Below are positions 43,562 to 52,295 of a DNA stretch of 64,000 nt, piece by piece. The notes under the pieces were generated by a model that was not told where the DNA came from, ran no database searches, and saw only the letters and a program-made list of their open reading frames with translations. This DNA comes from Methanoregulaceae archaeon PtaB.Bin056 (GTDB lineage: Archaea > Halobacteriota > Methanomicrobia > Methanomicrobiales > Methanospirillaceae), in NCBI GenBank assembly GCA_002067095.1, contig MVQD01000037.1:17098-81097 (forward strand). Direction: 5' to 3'. How positions within the stretch are numbered: position 1 is the first letter of the stretch; the number at the start of each line of letters is the position of its first letter. The translations under genes and the position numbers were made by a program.

Positions 43562-44787
43562 GCGACGAGTCGAAGAAAGCACCCTACATCGTCCCCATCG
43601 GGCCAAACCACCCTGCACTGAAGGAACCAGTGATGTTCACCTTCGAGATGGAGGGAGAGGTCGTCAGGGAGGTGGACTTCGCGCCGGGGCAGGCTCACCG
43701 CGGGATCGAATGGATGGGAATGCGCCGGAATCCCGTCCAGATTGTCCACCTCACCGACCGCATCTGCGGCATCTGCGGGGTCTCCCATACCCTTGCATTT
43801 GCGCGGGCGGTCGAGCAGGTCGCAGGGATCGAGGTGCCAGAGCGGGCCGATTACATCCGCACCATAATCGCCGAGTTTGAGCGCATCCAGTCGCACCTCC
43901 TCTGGGCAGGCGTGGCTGCACACGAACTCGGCTTTGACTCCCTCCTCCATCTCACCTGGAAAGTGCGCGAGCAGTCGATGGACGTCATAGAGAACCTGAC
44001 CGGAAACCGTGTCAATTACGGGATAGTCCAGGTCGGAGGTGTGAGGAGGGATATCGTTTTGGAGCAGCACCCGATAATCGACGACTGCCTTGGCACATAC
44101 GAGGGACTGCTCGGGAAGCTGTTAAGCCTCTTCCTGGATGACAAGACTATCACTATGCGGTGCCGGGACTGTGGCGTGCTCTCGAAGAAGGAGGCACTCG
44201 AGCTCTGCACTGTCGGCCCGACGGCACGGGCTTCAGGAGTGAACGTCGACCTCAGGCAGGATTATCCCTATGCCGCCTATGGCGATCTGGATGTGAGGGC
44301 CATCCTCCCTGAACAGCACATGGGAGAGACCCATGGGGATGTCTACGACCGGATCGTCGTCAGGCTTCTCGAGGTGGGCCAGTCCTGCCAGATCATCCGG
44401 CAGTGCCTCTCCGAGATGCCTGCAGGACCGGTCACGGCTGAAGAGAAACTCGCAAAACTCCTGGCAATCTGCAAGAAAGCACAGGGTGAGGCCATAGGGA
44501 GAGTCGAGGCCCCGCGTGGCGAATGTTTCCACTATGTCCGGATGGATGGCAAGGATGCACCCCACACATGGAAGGTGAAGGCGTCCTCCTACAGCAACCT
44601 GATGTCTTGGATCCCGATGCTGCGGGGGGAGCAGATCGCAGACATCCCCATCATCATCGCATCGATCGACCCGTGCCTCTCCTGCACAGACAGGATTGCG
44701 GTGATCAGTCATGGGCACCGGAGTGTCCTTGCAAAGGAGGACCTCCACAGGCTCTCAGTGGAGAAGACCCGGAGGCTCCAGCGATGA
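43558..44787 (+). CDS. mbhL: Membrane-bound hydrogenase subunit L ([NiFe] large subunit)
   Basis: A 409-residue catalytic subunit. Both pairs of NiFe ligand Cys are present: RICGICGVSHTLAF near residue 65 and DPCLSCTDR near residue 375. Having both CxxC motifs marks a true hydrogenase rather than the sulfur-reducing Mbs relative. The 30-residue tail after DPCLSCTDR would be cleaved by a HycI-type protease, probably the one at 46528-46986. The reaction is reversible reduction of protons with ferredoxin. Confidence 0.95.
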   Translation: MSDESKKAPYIVPIGPNHPALKEPVMFTFEMEGEVVREVDFAPGQAHRGIEWMGMRRNPVQIVHLTDRICGICGVSHTLAFARAVEQVAGIEVPERADYIRTIIAEFERIQSHLLWAGVAAHELGFDSLLHLTWKVREQSMDVIENLTGNRVNYGIVQVGGVRRDIVLEQHPIIDDCLGTYEGLLGKLLSLFLDDKTITMRCRDCGVLSKKEALELCTVGPTARASGVNVDLRQDYPYAAYGDLDVRAILPEQHMGETHGDVYDRIVVRLLEVGQSCQIIRQCLSEMPAGPVTAEEKLAKLLAICKKAQGEAIGRVEAPRGECFHYVRMDGKDAPHTWKVKASSYSNLMSWIPMLRGEQIADIPIIIASIDPCLSCTDRIAVISHGHRSVLAKEDLHRLSVEKTRRLQR

Positions 44788-45803
44788 CCCCGGCTGGAAT
44801 TGCCGTCCTCCTTTTGTGGTGCGTCGTCCTCTCGTTCTTTGCACTAGCGGGCGGACTCTTTCTCCTCGGGGTTGACAGAAAACTCGCCGCTCACATGCAG
44901 GCCCGGATAGGACCGCCCATCCGCCAGCCGTTTATAGATGTCGCAAAGCTTCTCCAGAAAGAGAACGTGGTCCCTGGAAACGCCATCCCGGGCATCTTCC
45001 ACCTTGCCCCGGTGATCGCGCTGGCATCGAGCATCGTGATCCTCTTCTACCTCCCGGTGGGCAGCATCCTGCCGGTGCTCGGCATGTACGGAGACCTGGT
45101 GCTGGTGATGTACCTCCTGACCGTGCCCGCGCTCGCGATGGTCGCAGGAGGTTTCGCATCTGGTTCACCGTATGCAACAGTGGGGGCCCAGCGCGAGATG
45201 GTCACCATGATCGCATACGAGTTTCCGCTCGCGATCGTCGTGATCGGAATTGCATGGCGTATCGGGGCGGCAGGTCTCTCCTCGCCGTTTGCACTCGCGA
45301 CGATCGCGGCAACCCCGATATGGACGGTGGTAGGGCCACTGGGGCTCACAGGGGCCTTCCTTCTCCTCCTGGTGCTTGCAGCAGTCACACCCGCCGAGCT
45401 CTCCCGCATCCCCTTCGACACCCAGGAGGCTGAGACCGAGCTTGCCGGGGGGTTGCTGGTGGAGTACTCGGGCAGGAACCTCGCCATGTTCTATCTCGCC
45501 CAGGGAGTAAAGACGCTCGTCCTCGCGGCTGTGATCGTCGCAATCTTCTTCCCGTGGAACCTCTCGGGATTCATCGCGATGCCCCCGTGGCTTGCGCTCC
45601 CCGCAGACCTTCTCTTCTTCCTTGCAAAGGCACTCATCGTGCTCTTCTTTGCCGTCACACTCGTCCGTGTGGGGATGGCAAGGTTCCGGATCAACCAGGT
45701 GGTCTCAATCTACTGGATTTACCTCTCGATGATAGGACTCCTCGGCCTCCTCCTCCTCATGGCCGATGCCGCGCTTCCCGCGCTCGTGGGGGTGGGGCCA
45801 TGA
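44784..45803 (+). CDS. mbhM: Membrane-bound hydrogenase subunit M (NuoH-like)
   Basis: A 339-residue membrane protein of about eight helices, homologous to NuoH/EchB. It anchors the hydrogenase module. Signatures: QARIGPPIRQPFIDVAKLLQ and RIPFDTQEAETELAGGLLVE. The ATG at 44784 overlaps the mbhL stop. Confidence 0.95.
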   Translation: MTPAGIAVLLLWCVVLSFFALAGGLFLLGVDRKLAAHMQARIGPPIRQPFIDVAKLLQKENVVPGNAIPGIFHLAPVIALASSIVILFYLPVGSILPVLGMYGDLVLVMYLLTVPALAMVAGGFASGSPYATVGAQREMVTMIAYEFPLAIVVIGIAWRIGAAGLSSPFALATIAATPIWTVVGPLGLTGAFLLLLVLAAVTPAELSRIPFDTQEAETELAGGLLVEYSGRNLAMFYLAQGVKTLVLAAVIVAIFFPWNLSGFIAMPPWLALPADLLFFLAKALIVLFFAVTLVRVGMARFRINQVVSIYWIYLSMIGLLGLLLLMADAALPALVGVGP

Positions 45804-46201
45804 GGTTCCTCCCGCTCTTCCCCGAACTCGTCCGCCAGCTCTTCCGCGAGCCGGCAACGAACCGGTTCCCTGCAAAGTACCTCCCCCCCACGGTTACGGG
45901 ATTTTTACATGACGTGGCTGCGGGGAGAGCACGACTCACCCCGCCAGTCCCCACGCCCCCGGAGTTCAGGGGCAAAATCGCCTACGCGCGTGATTCCTGC
46001 ATTGGGTGCGGCCTTTGCACAAAGATATGCCCATCTCATGCCATCGAACTGCTACCGACAAAGAAGATACGCATCTGGATTGACCAGTGCATCTTCTGCT
46101 CGCAGTGCACCAGCATCTGTCCAAAAAGCAGTCTCACAATGAGCCCCGAGTTCCTCCTGGCGGACGAGGACAGGTACTCTGAGGACCTTATCGTGGAGTG
46201 A
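45800..46201 (+). CDS. mbhN: Membrane-bound hydrogenase subunit N (8Fe ferredoxin, NuoI-like)
   Basis: A 133-residue subunit with two 4Fe-4S motifs (CIGCGLCTKICP and CIFCSQCTSICP), the entry point for electrons from soluble ferredoxin. Its N-terminal FPELVRQLFREPATNRFPAK is family-typical. It is the last gene of the operon. Gene order E-F-G-D-E-B-C-D-I-J-K-L-M-N matches Pyrococcus mbhA-N. Confidence 0.94.
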   Translation: MRFLPLFPELVRQLFREPATNRFPAKYLPPTVTGFLHDVAAGRARLTPPVPTPPEFRGKIAYARDSCIGCGLCTKICPSHAIELLPTKKIRIWIDQCIFCSQCTSICPKSSLTMSPEFLLADEDRYSEDLIVE

Positions 46202-46331
46202 GAATAACCCCTCTTTTTCCTGCTACTTCCTGGGGAGGGGTGACAGAATATCTCCCTATAGAGAGTTGGATCAAAGAGTGGTGGCACGGAATGCTCCTCC
46301 TTTCCTCTTGCCGTAACGGGGGAATTTCCCC

Positions 46332-46347
46332 GGGCGGCACGCCGCCC
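46332..46347. terminator. GC-rich hairpin downstream of mbhN
   Basis: GGGCGGC-AC-GCCGCCC forms a 6-7 bp stem in the mbhN/protease convergent gap, followed by ATCTGAAAAAG. It could mark the 3' end of the mbh transcript, but archaeal terminators need not be hairpins. Confidence 0.35.
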
Positions 46348-46365
46348 ATCTGAAAAAGACCTGCG

Positions 46366-46418
46366 TGATTCCCAATGAGACACATGTATACAGAATGAAA
46401 ATCGCGGATGCGATTTAT
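46366..46418. repeat. 53-bp intergenic repeat, copy B, with hairpin
   Basis: Matches copy A (14998-15050) at 44 of 53 positions. It ends in AAATCGC-GGAT-GCGATTT (46399-46416) and is followed by ATATAAAG, which in copy A is TTAATAG. The loop differs by one base (GGGT versus GGAT), leaving the stem intact. Confidence 0.75.
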
Positions 46419-46527
46419 ATAAAGAGGAAAATCAGGATCTTCTCATCCCAAATGGGAGAACATCATATTGACCCCCCGTTAGCGTGTGTGTCCTCCAGGG
46501 AATGCGGGTATTGCCGTTCCTTCATGC

Positions 46528-46986
46528 TCATGATTCCGGTCCTTCTCCCAGCACCGGAATTTCCCGAATCCGTCCCCGCTGCAGCACCCGGATGAGCCGG
46601 TCTGCACCCTCCTGCACTTCGGGACTCAGGCCCTCTCCCGTTTCGACCACCTTCGGCTGGATGCCTATGACGATGATTTTCCCGGCACACTCCTCAATAA
46701 AACCGATGAGAAAGTCAAGCGGGAGCTGGTGAGTCCCGATTCCCACATCCCTTATCCTCTCCCTCGGGATGACCGCATACTCCCCGGGGGCAAGTCCCAT
46801 GTCGGCAGCGTCCACAAGGACGAGGAGACCAGGATGCTGTCGCCTCACCAGGCCGGTGAAGTTTTCCGGCGCGGTCCCGCAGTCTGCCACACTCCATCCG
46901 GGGGCGCGGAAAAAGGAGGCCACGTAATTCCCTGCGCCATCGTCCCTCCTGAGAGGGTTGCCGATGCCGAGGAGCAGGTTCCTCAT
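46528..46986 (-). CDS. Hydrogenase maturation protease (HycI/HyaD family)
   Basis: A 152-residue endopeptidase that removes the C-terminal tail of the [NiFe] large subunit. The start MRNLLLGIGNPLRRDDGAG is the family hallmark with an Asp for Ni binding; LVLVDAADMG carries a second Asp and GTHQLPLDFLI the His. It lies convergent to mbhL's operon and at the end of a signalling cassette. MbhL ends DPCLSCTDR plus tail, suiting cleavage after that Arg, as HycI does; this pairing is inference. Confidence 0.92.
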   Translation of the reverse strand: MRNLLLGIGNPLRRDDGAGNYVASFFRAPGWSVADCGTAPENFTGLVRRQHPGLLVLVDAADMGLAPGEYAVIPRERIRDVGIGTHQLPLDFLIGFIEECAGKIIVIGIQPKVVETGEGLSPEVQEGADRLIRVLQRGRIREIPVLGEGPES

Positions 46987-47011
46987 GTGATCGCATCCAC
47001 GAGGGGCATGA

Positions 47012-47680
47012 TTACATCCCCTCTCCGCCGGCATCTCCCCCTTTCCCTTCCCGGTCCAGGTTCATCCGGATCACTCTCCTGATCTCCTGGAGACGTGCTC
47101 TCATCGCGTTCTGTGCAGACTCCATGCACCCGATTGCCTCAAGAAGATCCCCTTTCCGCGGATCTCCCTCCACGATCGTGCGAAACACGTTCCAGAGAAG
47201 AAGGAGGAGCCTCTGGTGTACCTCGATATCTCTCGAGAGGCGCCGGAACTCATCCAGAACCCCGGAATCAAGCCCCGACATGCGGGCTCTCTCCACCTCG
47301 TCCCCTATCTCGGACTCTTTTTTAAAGTAGTGCCGGATAACCCTGCAGAGCTCTCTCCTGGTGATGGGCTTCTGGATGTAGTCCTCGAACTGCGCGGTAT
47401 GGGCCCGGATCTCCGCGGGATCGAGGCTCTTGGCTGTGATCATCATCACCGGAATATCGGCAGTCGCCGGATCCTCCTTGATCCGGGAAAGCGTCTCCCA
47501 CCCGTCCATGGGCTCCATGAGGATATCGAGGAACACGAGGTCAGGGTGCTCCCGGCGGATTACGGCAAGCGCCTCCTCGCCCGAGTGGGCCTCAAATGCC
47601 TCCAGCCCCTCGTGCCTGACCATCCTTGCAAGGATATCGGTGATGGCAGGGTTGTCGTCAACGATGAGTATTCGATACAT
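47012..47680 (-). CDS. Response regulator with helical extension
   Basis: A 222-residue protein. The receiver domain is at about 1-120 (MYRILIVDDNPAITDILARM, LVFLDILMEPMDGW, MMITAK, QKPITR). The C-terminal roughly 100 residues are helical, with DEFRRLSRDIEVHQRLLLLL, clearly paralogous to 19937-20539. No output DNA-binding domain. Its start shares one nucleotide with the preceding gene's stop (TGATG), so it is coupled with the roadblock proteins. Probably signals by protein-protein contact. Confidence 0.85.
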   Translation of the reverse strand: MYRILIVDDNPAITDILARMVRHEGLEAFEAHSGEEALAVIRREHPDLVFLDILMEPMDGWETLSRIKEDPATADIPVMMITAKSLDPAEIRAHTAQFEDYIQKPITRRELCRVIRHYFKKESEIGDEVERARMSGLDSGVLDEFRRLSRDIEVHQRLLLLLWNVFRTIVEGDPRKGDLLEAIGCMESAQNAMRARLQEIRRVIRMNLDREGKGGDAGGEGM

Positions 47681-48558
47681 CAGGAGGTGCCCCTCCCATC
47701 GTCGGCCATGTCAGGGATCTCCTTCAGGATCTTCCGTATCTGGCCCAGGTTCACCCCGGGACTTGTAAGAATGCAGAGGTACTCATTAAAATACGGGGCG
47801 ACGATCACCTTCCCGGAAGGGATCTGCAGTGTGAGGTGGACGAACGAGCCGGTACGCATGACGGAACTGATCTCTTTTGCAGCATGTAGCATGTCCTCGG
47901 CAAGCACTACGAGTGAATCAAGCTCCACGTTCCCGAATGAGAGGACCGATTTTCCTCTCCCGAATATGGAGACTGCCTGGACTCCCGGGAGCCTGAGGAT
48001 GCGACCCAGGAGGAGGTAGGCGAGGTCCTCGAGATTGAGGCCGCTCGGGAGAACCACGGGAGCCTCTTCGGCAGAGAACTCAGTGCTCTCACCGGCCATA
48101 TCCCGTGAGGGAAGGTTCTTCTCTGCAGGGGGGTGCGAAACCGCTGCGCCGGGAGCAGTGAGAGGAGGCCCCTCCACGGCTCTGGCGGTGACAGCAGGAA
48201 GAGTGTCAACTCTGTTGGGTCCGGGCTCTGGTATCATGTCCCTGCCGGTGCAGATCGAGCCTGATTCCAGGAGGATACGGGTGGCCTCGTCCATCTCCTC
48301 GCCCGTGTACCGGTAGATGGAGAGGTCGACCACGGGAAAGCTGAGAATGTGCCGGTACGCAGCCTCTCCTCTGAGTTCATCCCTTCCCCTCCTGAAGCTG
48401 CAGCCCATGGGAGTGCCCTTCAGAACGAGGACATGCCCCTCCCCATCCGGCGTCTGCACGCGGATAATCCCCTGGAAGCGTGCGGCGTGGATGAGCATCC
48501 ACCGAAACGGCGCCTGCATCTCCCCAACAAAAAACCCCGTGGGCAGCGGTCCAGTCAT
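47680..48558 (-). CDS. Roadblock-like two-part signalling protein
   Basis: A 292-residue protein. Residues 1-100 (MQAPFRWMLIHAARFQGIIR, then LVLKGTPMGCSF) look like a DUF2226-type domain. A Pro/Ala/Glu-rich linker follows (about 105-170). Residues 175-292 (LAYLLLGRILRLPGVQAVSI, then SFVHLTLQIPSGKVIVAPYF) have roadblock/LC7-like topology. Overlaps the 115-residue roadblock gene by ATGA. A role in a GTPase or chemosensory-like complex is inference. Confidence 0.68.
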   Translation of the reverse strand: MTGPLPTGFFVGEMQAPFRWMLIHAARFQGIIRVQTPDGEGHVLVLKGTPMGCSFRRGRDELRGEAAYRHILSFPVVDLSIYRYTGEEMDEATRILLESGSICTGRDMIPEPGPNRVDTLPAVTARAVEGPPLTAPGAAVSHPPAEKNLPSRDMAGESTEFSAEEAPVVLPSGLNLEDLAYLLLGRILRLPGVQAVSIFGRGKSVLSFGNVELDSLVVLAEDMLHAAKEISSVMRTGSFVHLTLQIPSGKVIVAPYFNEYLCILTSPGVNLGQIRKILKEIPDMADDGRGTS

Positions 48559-48902
48559 AGGAACGACGAGATGATGTCCTGGTGCTTCTTCATTTCATAG
48601 CTGACCTGGCCGATATTTGCCCCGATCTCAGTAATTACGACCAGGAAATAACCATTTCGAAGAGGGACAGAGATCAGCGCCAGTTCCCGGAACTCCACAA
48701 AGACCATCGAGATCTGCTCCTGGCCGAGACGCGTGGCCATTGCCCGGGACTCGGCCATTACGAATGAGACCACCGCGGCAAGCTGTTCCCCTCGAATATT
48801 GGATGCCCCCATCTCGTCGGCAACCCGGCCCTCGGGGTCGATGACAATTGCCATCCTCACCCCTTCAAGAGAGAAGAGGTGCTGGAGTTGATTTTTCAGC
48901 AT
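48555..48902 (-). CDS. Roadblock/LC7-domain protein
   Basis: A 115-residue single-domain protein: GVRMAIVIDPEGRVADEMG and ISMVFVEFRELALISVPLRN are the two conserved halves of the roadblock fold. Such proteins (MglB-type) bind small Ras-like GTPases or dimerise; no GTPase gene is in the window. Directly downstream of the HAMP gene and coupled to the next gene. Confidence 0.85.
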   Translation of the reverse strand: MLKNQLQHLFSLEGVRMAIVIDPEGRVADEMGASNIRGEQLAAVVSFVMAESRAMATRLGQEQISMVFVEFRELALISVPLRNGYFLVVITEIGANIGQVSYEMKKHQDIISSFL

Positions 48903-48939
48903 CCGATGAGTTCCTCCCTTCTCAAGGCTGGACAGGCGT

Positions 48940-49365
48940 TCACTCCGGCTCTTCCTTTGCCAGGGTATCCAGAATCCGGTAGGTATTGATCATCCTGTTG
49001 AATGCGGCCACGAGTTCCCCGATCTCGTCCTGTGAGCGGACCTCCATCTCACGGTCCGGCAGATACCCCCTGCTGATCCTGGTGGCGATGGAAGAGAGTG
49101 CGACGATGGGCCGGGTGATGCGTGAGGCCACGAAGTAGCTCCATAGGAGTACCACGAGGACAGTGCCTATGGTCAGAAGCAGTACCGTGGCAGGGGTACC
49201 GATCGTGGCCACTATACTGGCAGTTCCTCCCATGGAGACGATCGAGAGGAGCAGGACCGGGATGATCGCGACGAAGATCATGCTCACCAGCACCTGGTAA
49301 AAGAGGGGGATTGTTACGCTCTTTCTGGGCTGTCTGTCTTCAACTGCCCCCAATGGCTGTGCCAT
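48940..49365 (-). CDS. HAMP-domain membrane protein without output domain
   Basis: A 141-residue protein. Two hydrophobic helices (about 20-45, FYQVLVSMIFVAIIPVLLLS, and 55-78, VLLLTIGTVLVVLLWSYFVA) are followed by a HAMP domain (SRITRPIVALSSIATRISRG, then SQDEIGELVAAFNRMI), ending 10-15 residues later. It has no kinase or methyl-accepting part and only a short outer loop. The start at 49365 has GGAG upstream. It heads the cassette with the roadblock and response regulator genes. Confidence 0.78.
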   Translation of the reverse strand: MAQPLGAVEDRQPRKSVTIPLFYQVLVSMIFVAIIPVLLLSIVSMGGTASIVATIGTPATVLLLTIGTVLVVLLWSYFVASRITRPIVALSSIATRISRGYLPDREMEVRSQDEIGELVAAFNRMINTYRILDTLAKEEPE

Positions 49366-49761
49366 GCATGAGTACTCCACCCCAGCTTCCCTTAAACCTT
49401 TTCCGCGTGGGATCCGTCGATTGCTCATCTCCTCACAAACTTCACACTGGGGGCGGGAATCGCGGCCCTCAACACCTCAACGGGGATCTGATCAGGTTAA
49501 CCCATATCGCAGGGGAGTTCTGGGGAGATAGCGTGGGACAGGATTGCCCGGCATCTCTTTCCCCGATGAAAACATCCATGATGCGCTCCTTGTCGGGCCA
49601 GGTTAAATGAAATGCCGGAGGCATTTCTGACAGGTGATGGGTGCCCCATTTTCATACTCCCGTATGCGTGATCCTCGAAGAGAACCAGGTAGTTTTACTG
49701 AGGTGGGGGTATCCAGAAAAGAAACCTGCCAGGTGAAGGGTGTGGGGGGAAGGCCTCCTGA
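49366..49761. other. Intergenic region upstream of the HAMP cassette
   Basis: 396 nt between the start of the leftward HAMP gene and the end of the leftward YeeE gene. No convincing gene. A perfect hairpin lies at 49609-49627. The promoter for the HAMP cassette should lie in the left part. Confidence 0.55.
49609..49627. terminator. Perfect hairpin downstream of the YeeE/YedE genes
   Basis: GAAATGCC-GGA-GGCATTTC is an 8-bp perfect stem with a 3-nt loop, about 135 nt after the stop of the last sulfur-cluster gene on the minus strand. It may be a transcript end or stabilising structure. Confidence 0.4.
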
Positions 49762-50319
49762 TCAGAAGCCGGCTCCTGCGAGCATGGCGAGGACCCCGAC
49801 GATCAGGATCGAGACCACGATGACCACCCACGCCGGACGGACACCAAGCATCTCAGGGACCGTCTCCGCGGGGAATATTCCCCGGTTCAGGATCACCCGT
49901 TCAAGGTACGGGAAGAGGCGTGCGAAGAGACCCGCACCGATCACGATCCCCGCGATTCCCACGGCTGCATCCAGGGCTCCCGACCCGAATGCCCCGGCGG
50001 CAGTCCCGGGACAGTACCCGAGAACGGCAAACCCCGCGCCAAAGATCAATCCCCCCACGACCGTTGCACCTACGGATCCGGCCTTGCAGTGGAGGCGGAC
50101 GAGCCCCCTGGCCTTCATGACATGGATCCCGATCATTCCCACGAGGATCGCGGAAAGCATCACCTTCACGACGGTGAAATCGGTGAGGAGGAGCTGGCCG
50201 ATTATCACGCTGTATTCTGTCACTCCCCCCTTCTGGAGGAGAAAGCCAAACGCGATGCCAATGAGAAGCCCAAGAACGATCTGCAGACGGGCATTCGACC
50301 TGATTGTGTCAAGCGACAT
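49762..50319 (-). CDS. YeeE/YedE-family transporter half
   Basis: A 185-residue membrane protein of the YeeE/YedE (DUF395) sulfur-transport family. GLLIGIAFGFLLQKGGVT and VLGYCPGTAAGAFGSGALDA, with the conserved Cys in GYCPG. Together with the preceding half-size gene it makes the two halves of a full transporter, with the upstream GGCTSGHG half. The start at 50319 has GGGG upstream and lies 4 nt after the previous stop. Thiosulfate or related sulfur is the family substrate. Confidence 0.85.
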   Translation of the reverse strand: MSLDTIRSNARLQIVLGLLIGIAFGFLLQKGGVTEYSVIIGQLLLTDFTVVKVMLSAILVGMIGIHVMKARGLVRLHCKAGSVGATVVGGLIFGAGFAVLGYCPGTAAGAFGSGALDAAVGIAGIVIGAGLFARLFPYLERVILNRGIFPAETVPEMLGVRPAWVVIVVSILIVGVLAMLAGAGF

Positions 50320-50323
50320 CGTT

Positions 50324-50857
50324 TCAGCCCCCCGGAAGAAACGGGAATCCAAAGATCAGGCCGGCGACCAGGATCCCTCCAACAAAGAAGCAGACCACCG
50401 CGACCCAGCTTGCGACCGAGAGCTGAAGCGTCCCGGATATGCCGTGCCCTGATGTGCAGCCGCCGGCCCACCTTGCCCCGATCCCCATCAGGATACCCCC
50501 AATGAGCGCCACGACAATTCGGAGAGGCGGATCCGAAGAGAATATCCCTGCAAAGAGGGGTGGCACAACAAACACCGAGAAGGTCCCTGAGAGCCAGGCA
50601 GAAAGGAACGCTCCGACCGCAATACCAACAACGATCATCCACTGCCAGTCAACAGTTGGCGTAAACATCCTGTAATATGGCATCGCCGCTGCCTTTTTTC
50701 TCGAGACTGCCAATTCCACCATCCCGGCAGTCTTTGCATACGCGGTCGATGCACCGAGCGGGCGGTCAGAGAGGAGGAAAGACACCCATACGAGCACCCC
50801 AATCCCCGCTCCGACGATATAGGGCGACCATTTCGCCATCGCAAGCCATGTGAACAT
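50324..50857 (-). CDS. YeeE/YedE-family transporter half
   Basis: A 177-residue half transporter. The family motif GARWAGGCTSGHGISGTLQL is complete, including the Cys thought to handle sulfur. It has about five helices. Co-oriented with the second half and with the MBL-rhodanese gene upstream, so it probably brings a sulfur compound to that enzyme. Confidence 0.87.
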   Translation of the reverse strand: MFTWLAMAKWSPYIVGAGIGVLVWVSFLLSDRPLGASTAYAKTAGMVELAVSRKKAAAMPYYRMFTPTVDWQWMIVVGIAVGAFLSAWLSGTFSVFVVPPLFAGIFSSDPPLRIVVALIGGILMGIGARWAGGCTSGHGISGTLQLSVASWVAVVCFFVGGILVAGLIFGFPFLPGG

Positions 50858-50913
50858 GCACGATCTCCGTTATGAGGGGAGCTTTTTTGGTCTTCCCGTG
50901 ATAATATCTTCTC

Positions 50914-52281
50914 TTAAGGCATAACACCCGCCCGCTGATAGGCGAGGAATCCGCCCGCGAGGTTCGAGACCTTCTCAAAGCCATGCATCTTCAGGATGCT
51001 TGCCGCGATGCTCCCCCTCTGTCCCCCCTTGCACATCACGATGGTGTGCCTAGATGGGTCAAGTTCGGCATGCCGTGTCCTGAGGTCATGCCAGGGGATG
51101 TGAACGGCCCCATCGGCATGGCCGGCCTCCCATTCCTCCCGTGACCTGACGTCAACGAGGACCGCCTCCCCTGAACTGAGATGGGAACGGGCCTCCCCGG
51201 CCGAGATGACCGGCACCCTGCTGATCGGGAGATTCGATGATCCCCATGCAAGCATTCCTCCCTCGAGAAATGCCGGCACCCTGTCAAAACCGACGCGGCG
51301 AAGCTGGAGCGCCGCCTCTTCGGCCTGGTCCCATGACTCAACGACCAGGAGAATGTCTTGCCCTGGCGGGAGTACCCATCCAGCCTGGGTTGCAAAGTTC
51401 CCGGACAGGTCGATGTGCCACGAATGGGGAATATGCAGCCCTGAATATGCCGGGTAGCTCCGGGTGTCGAGGAGGACCACATCGTTCCGTCGCATCCACT
51501 CTGAAAAGGCTTTCGGATCGACAGGGGCAGGTTGCGGAAGCGTCCTCATGAGGGCCGGCCCTGCCCGGTTGATCTCGGAACAGCGGGCAAAGTGATCCGG
51601 CGCAGCGGGCATATCTGAGGTGAGGGCGCGGACGAACTCATTCCGGTCACCTATCCTGAGGGCATAGTTGTACTTCTTCTCGTAGCCGACAGTGCTCGTC
51701 CTCTTCGCTGCCATCGCCCTTCCACAGAGCGAGCCCATCCCATGGGCGGGATAGACCTCACACTCGTCGGGAAGGGCCATGATCTTTGTATGAAGGTTGT
51801 CGTAGAGGGCTGATGCAAGCTCCTCGGCCTTTCCGGGAAAGAGGTCAGGACGGCCGACATCCCCGACAAAGAGGGTATCGCCGCAGAAGAGGGCAACAGG
51901 GGTTTCGCCGCGGGACGTATCGGTTGCAACGTATGAGATATGCTCGGGGGTGTGGCCGGCCGTCTCAATTATCCTGAAGCGGATATGCTCAAGCGGCACT
52001 TCGTCACCCTCAACGAGTGCGGTATGGGGGAATTCGCATCTGCCGGCCTTGGGCGCATATATCTCTGCGCCGGTTGCCTCGGCCAGGTCAAGGTGGCCGG
52101 AGATGAAATCTGCATGGAGGTGGGTTTCCAGGATATGCGTGATCCGAAGCCCCATCCCGCGGGCAGCAGAGATGTATCCCCCCACATCGCGCGAAGGATC
52201 GATCACCGCGCAGGTCCTGCTTCCCGCAACGATATAGGAACTGTGGGCAATACCGGGGATGAAAAACTGCCTGATAATCAT
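50914..52281 (-). CDS. Metallo-beta-lactamase-fold hydrolase with two rhodanese domains
   Basis: A 455-residue protein. The MBL domain (1-240) carries THILETHLHADFISGHLDLA and later PAHGMGS, as in ETHE1 persulfide dioxygenases. Two rhodanese domains follow: the first (about 260-345) has no catalytic Cys (LVVESWDQAEE), the second (about 360-450) has it (VMCKGGQRGS). The family handles persulfide sulfur. In an anaerobe an oxygen-dependent role is doubtful, so the physiological reaction is unclear. Confidence 0.85.
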   Translation of the reverse strand: MIIRQFFIPGIAHSSYIVAGSRTCAVIDPSRDVGGYISAARGMGLRITHILETHLHADFISGHLDLAEATGAEIYAPKAGRCEFPHTALVEGDEVPLEHIRFRIIETAGHTPEHISYVATDTSRGETPVALFCGDTLFVGDVGRPDLFPGKAEELASALYDNLHTKIMALPDECEVYPAHGMGSLCGRAMAAKRTSTVGYEKKYNYALRIGDRNEFVRALTSDMPAAPDHFARCSEINRAGPALMRTLPQPAPVDPKAFSEWMRRNDVVLLDTRSYPAYSGLHIPHSWHIDLSGNFATQAGWVLPPGQDILLVVESWDQAEEAALQLRRVGFDRVPAFLEGGMLAWGSSNLPISRVPVISAGEARSHLSSGEAVLVDVRSREEWEAGHADGAVHIPWHDLRTRHAELDPSRHTIVMCKGGQRGSIAASILKMHGFEKVSNLAGGFLAYQRAGVMP

Positions 52282-52295
52282 ATACTCTCAACGGT

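Larger units (their letters stand above)
46202..46527. other. Convergent intergenic region with repeat copy B
   Basis: 326 nt between mbhN and the hydrogenase protease gene. It has a T-rich stretch after mbhN, a GC-rich hairpin at 46332-46347 and the 53-bp repeat copy B at 46366-46418. A 76-codon frame (46365-46595) covers the repeat and the protease end and is not considered a gene. Confidence 0.6.

Noticed and set aside
43558..44787. Large subunit as NADH/F420 dehydrogenase (FpoD/NuoD) or Mbs
   Set aside because: Both NiFe-ligand CxxC pairs and a cleavable tail are present, which those relatives lack.
46365..46595. A 76-codon rightward frame over repeat copy B and the protease end
   Set aside because: It reads through a non-coding repeat and overlaps the C-terminus of a well-supported protease gene.
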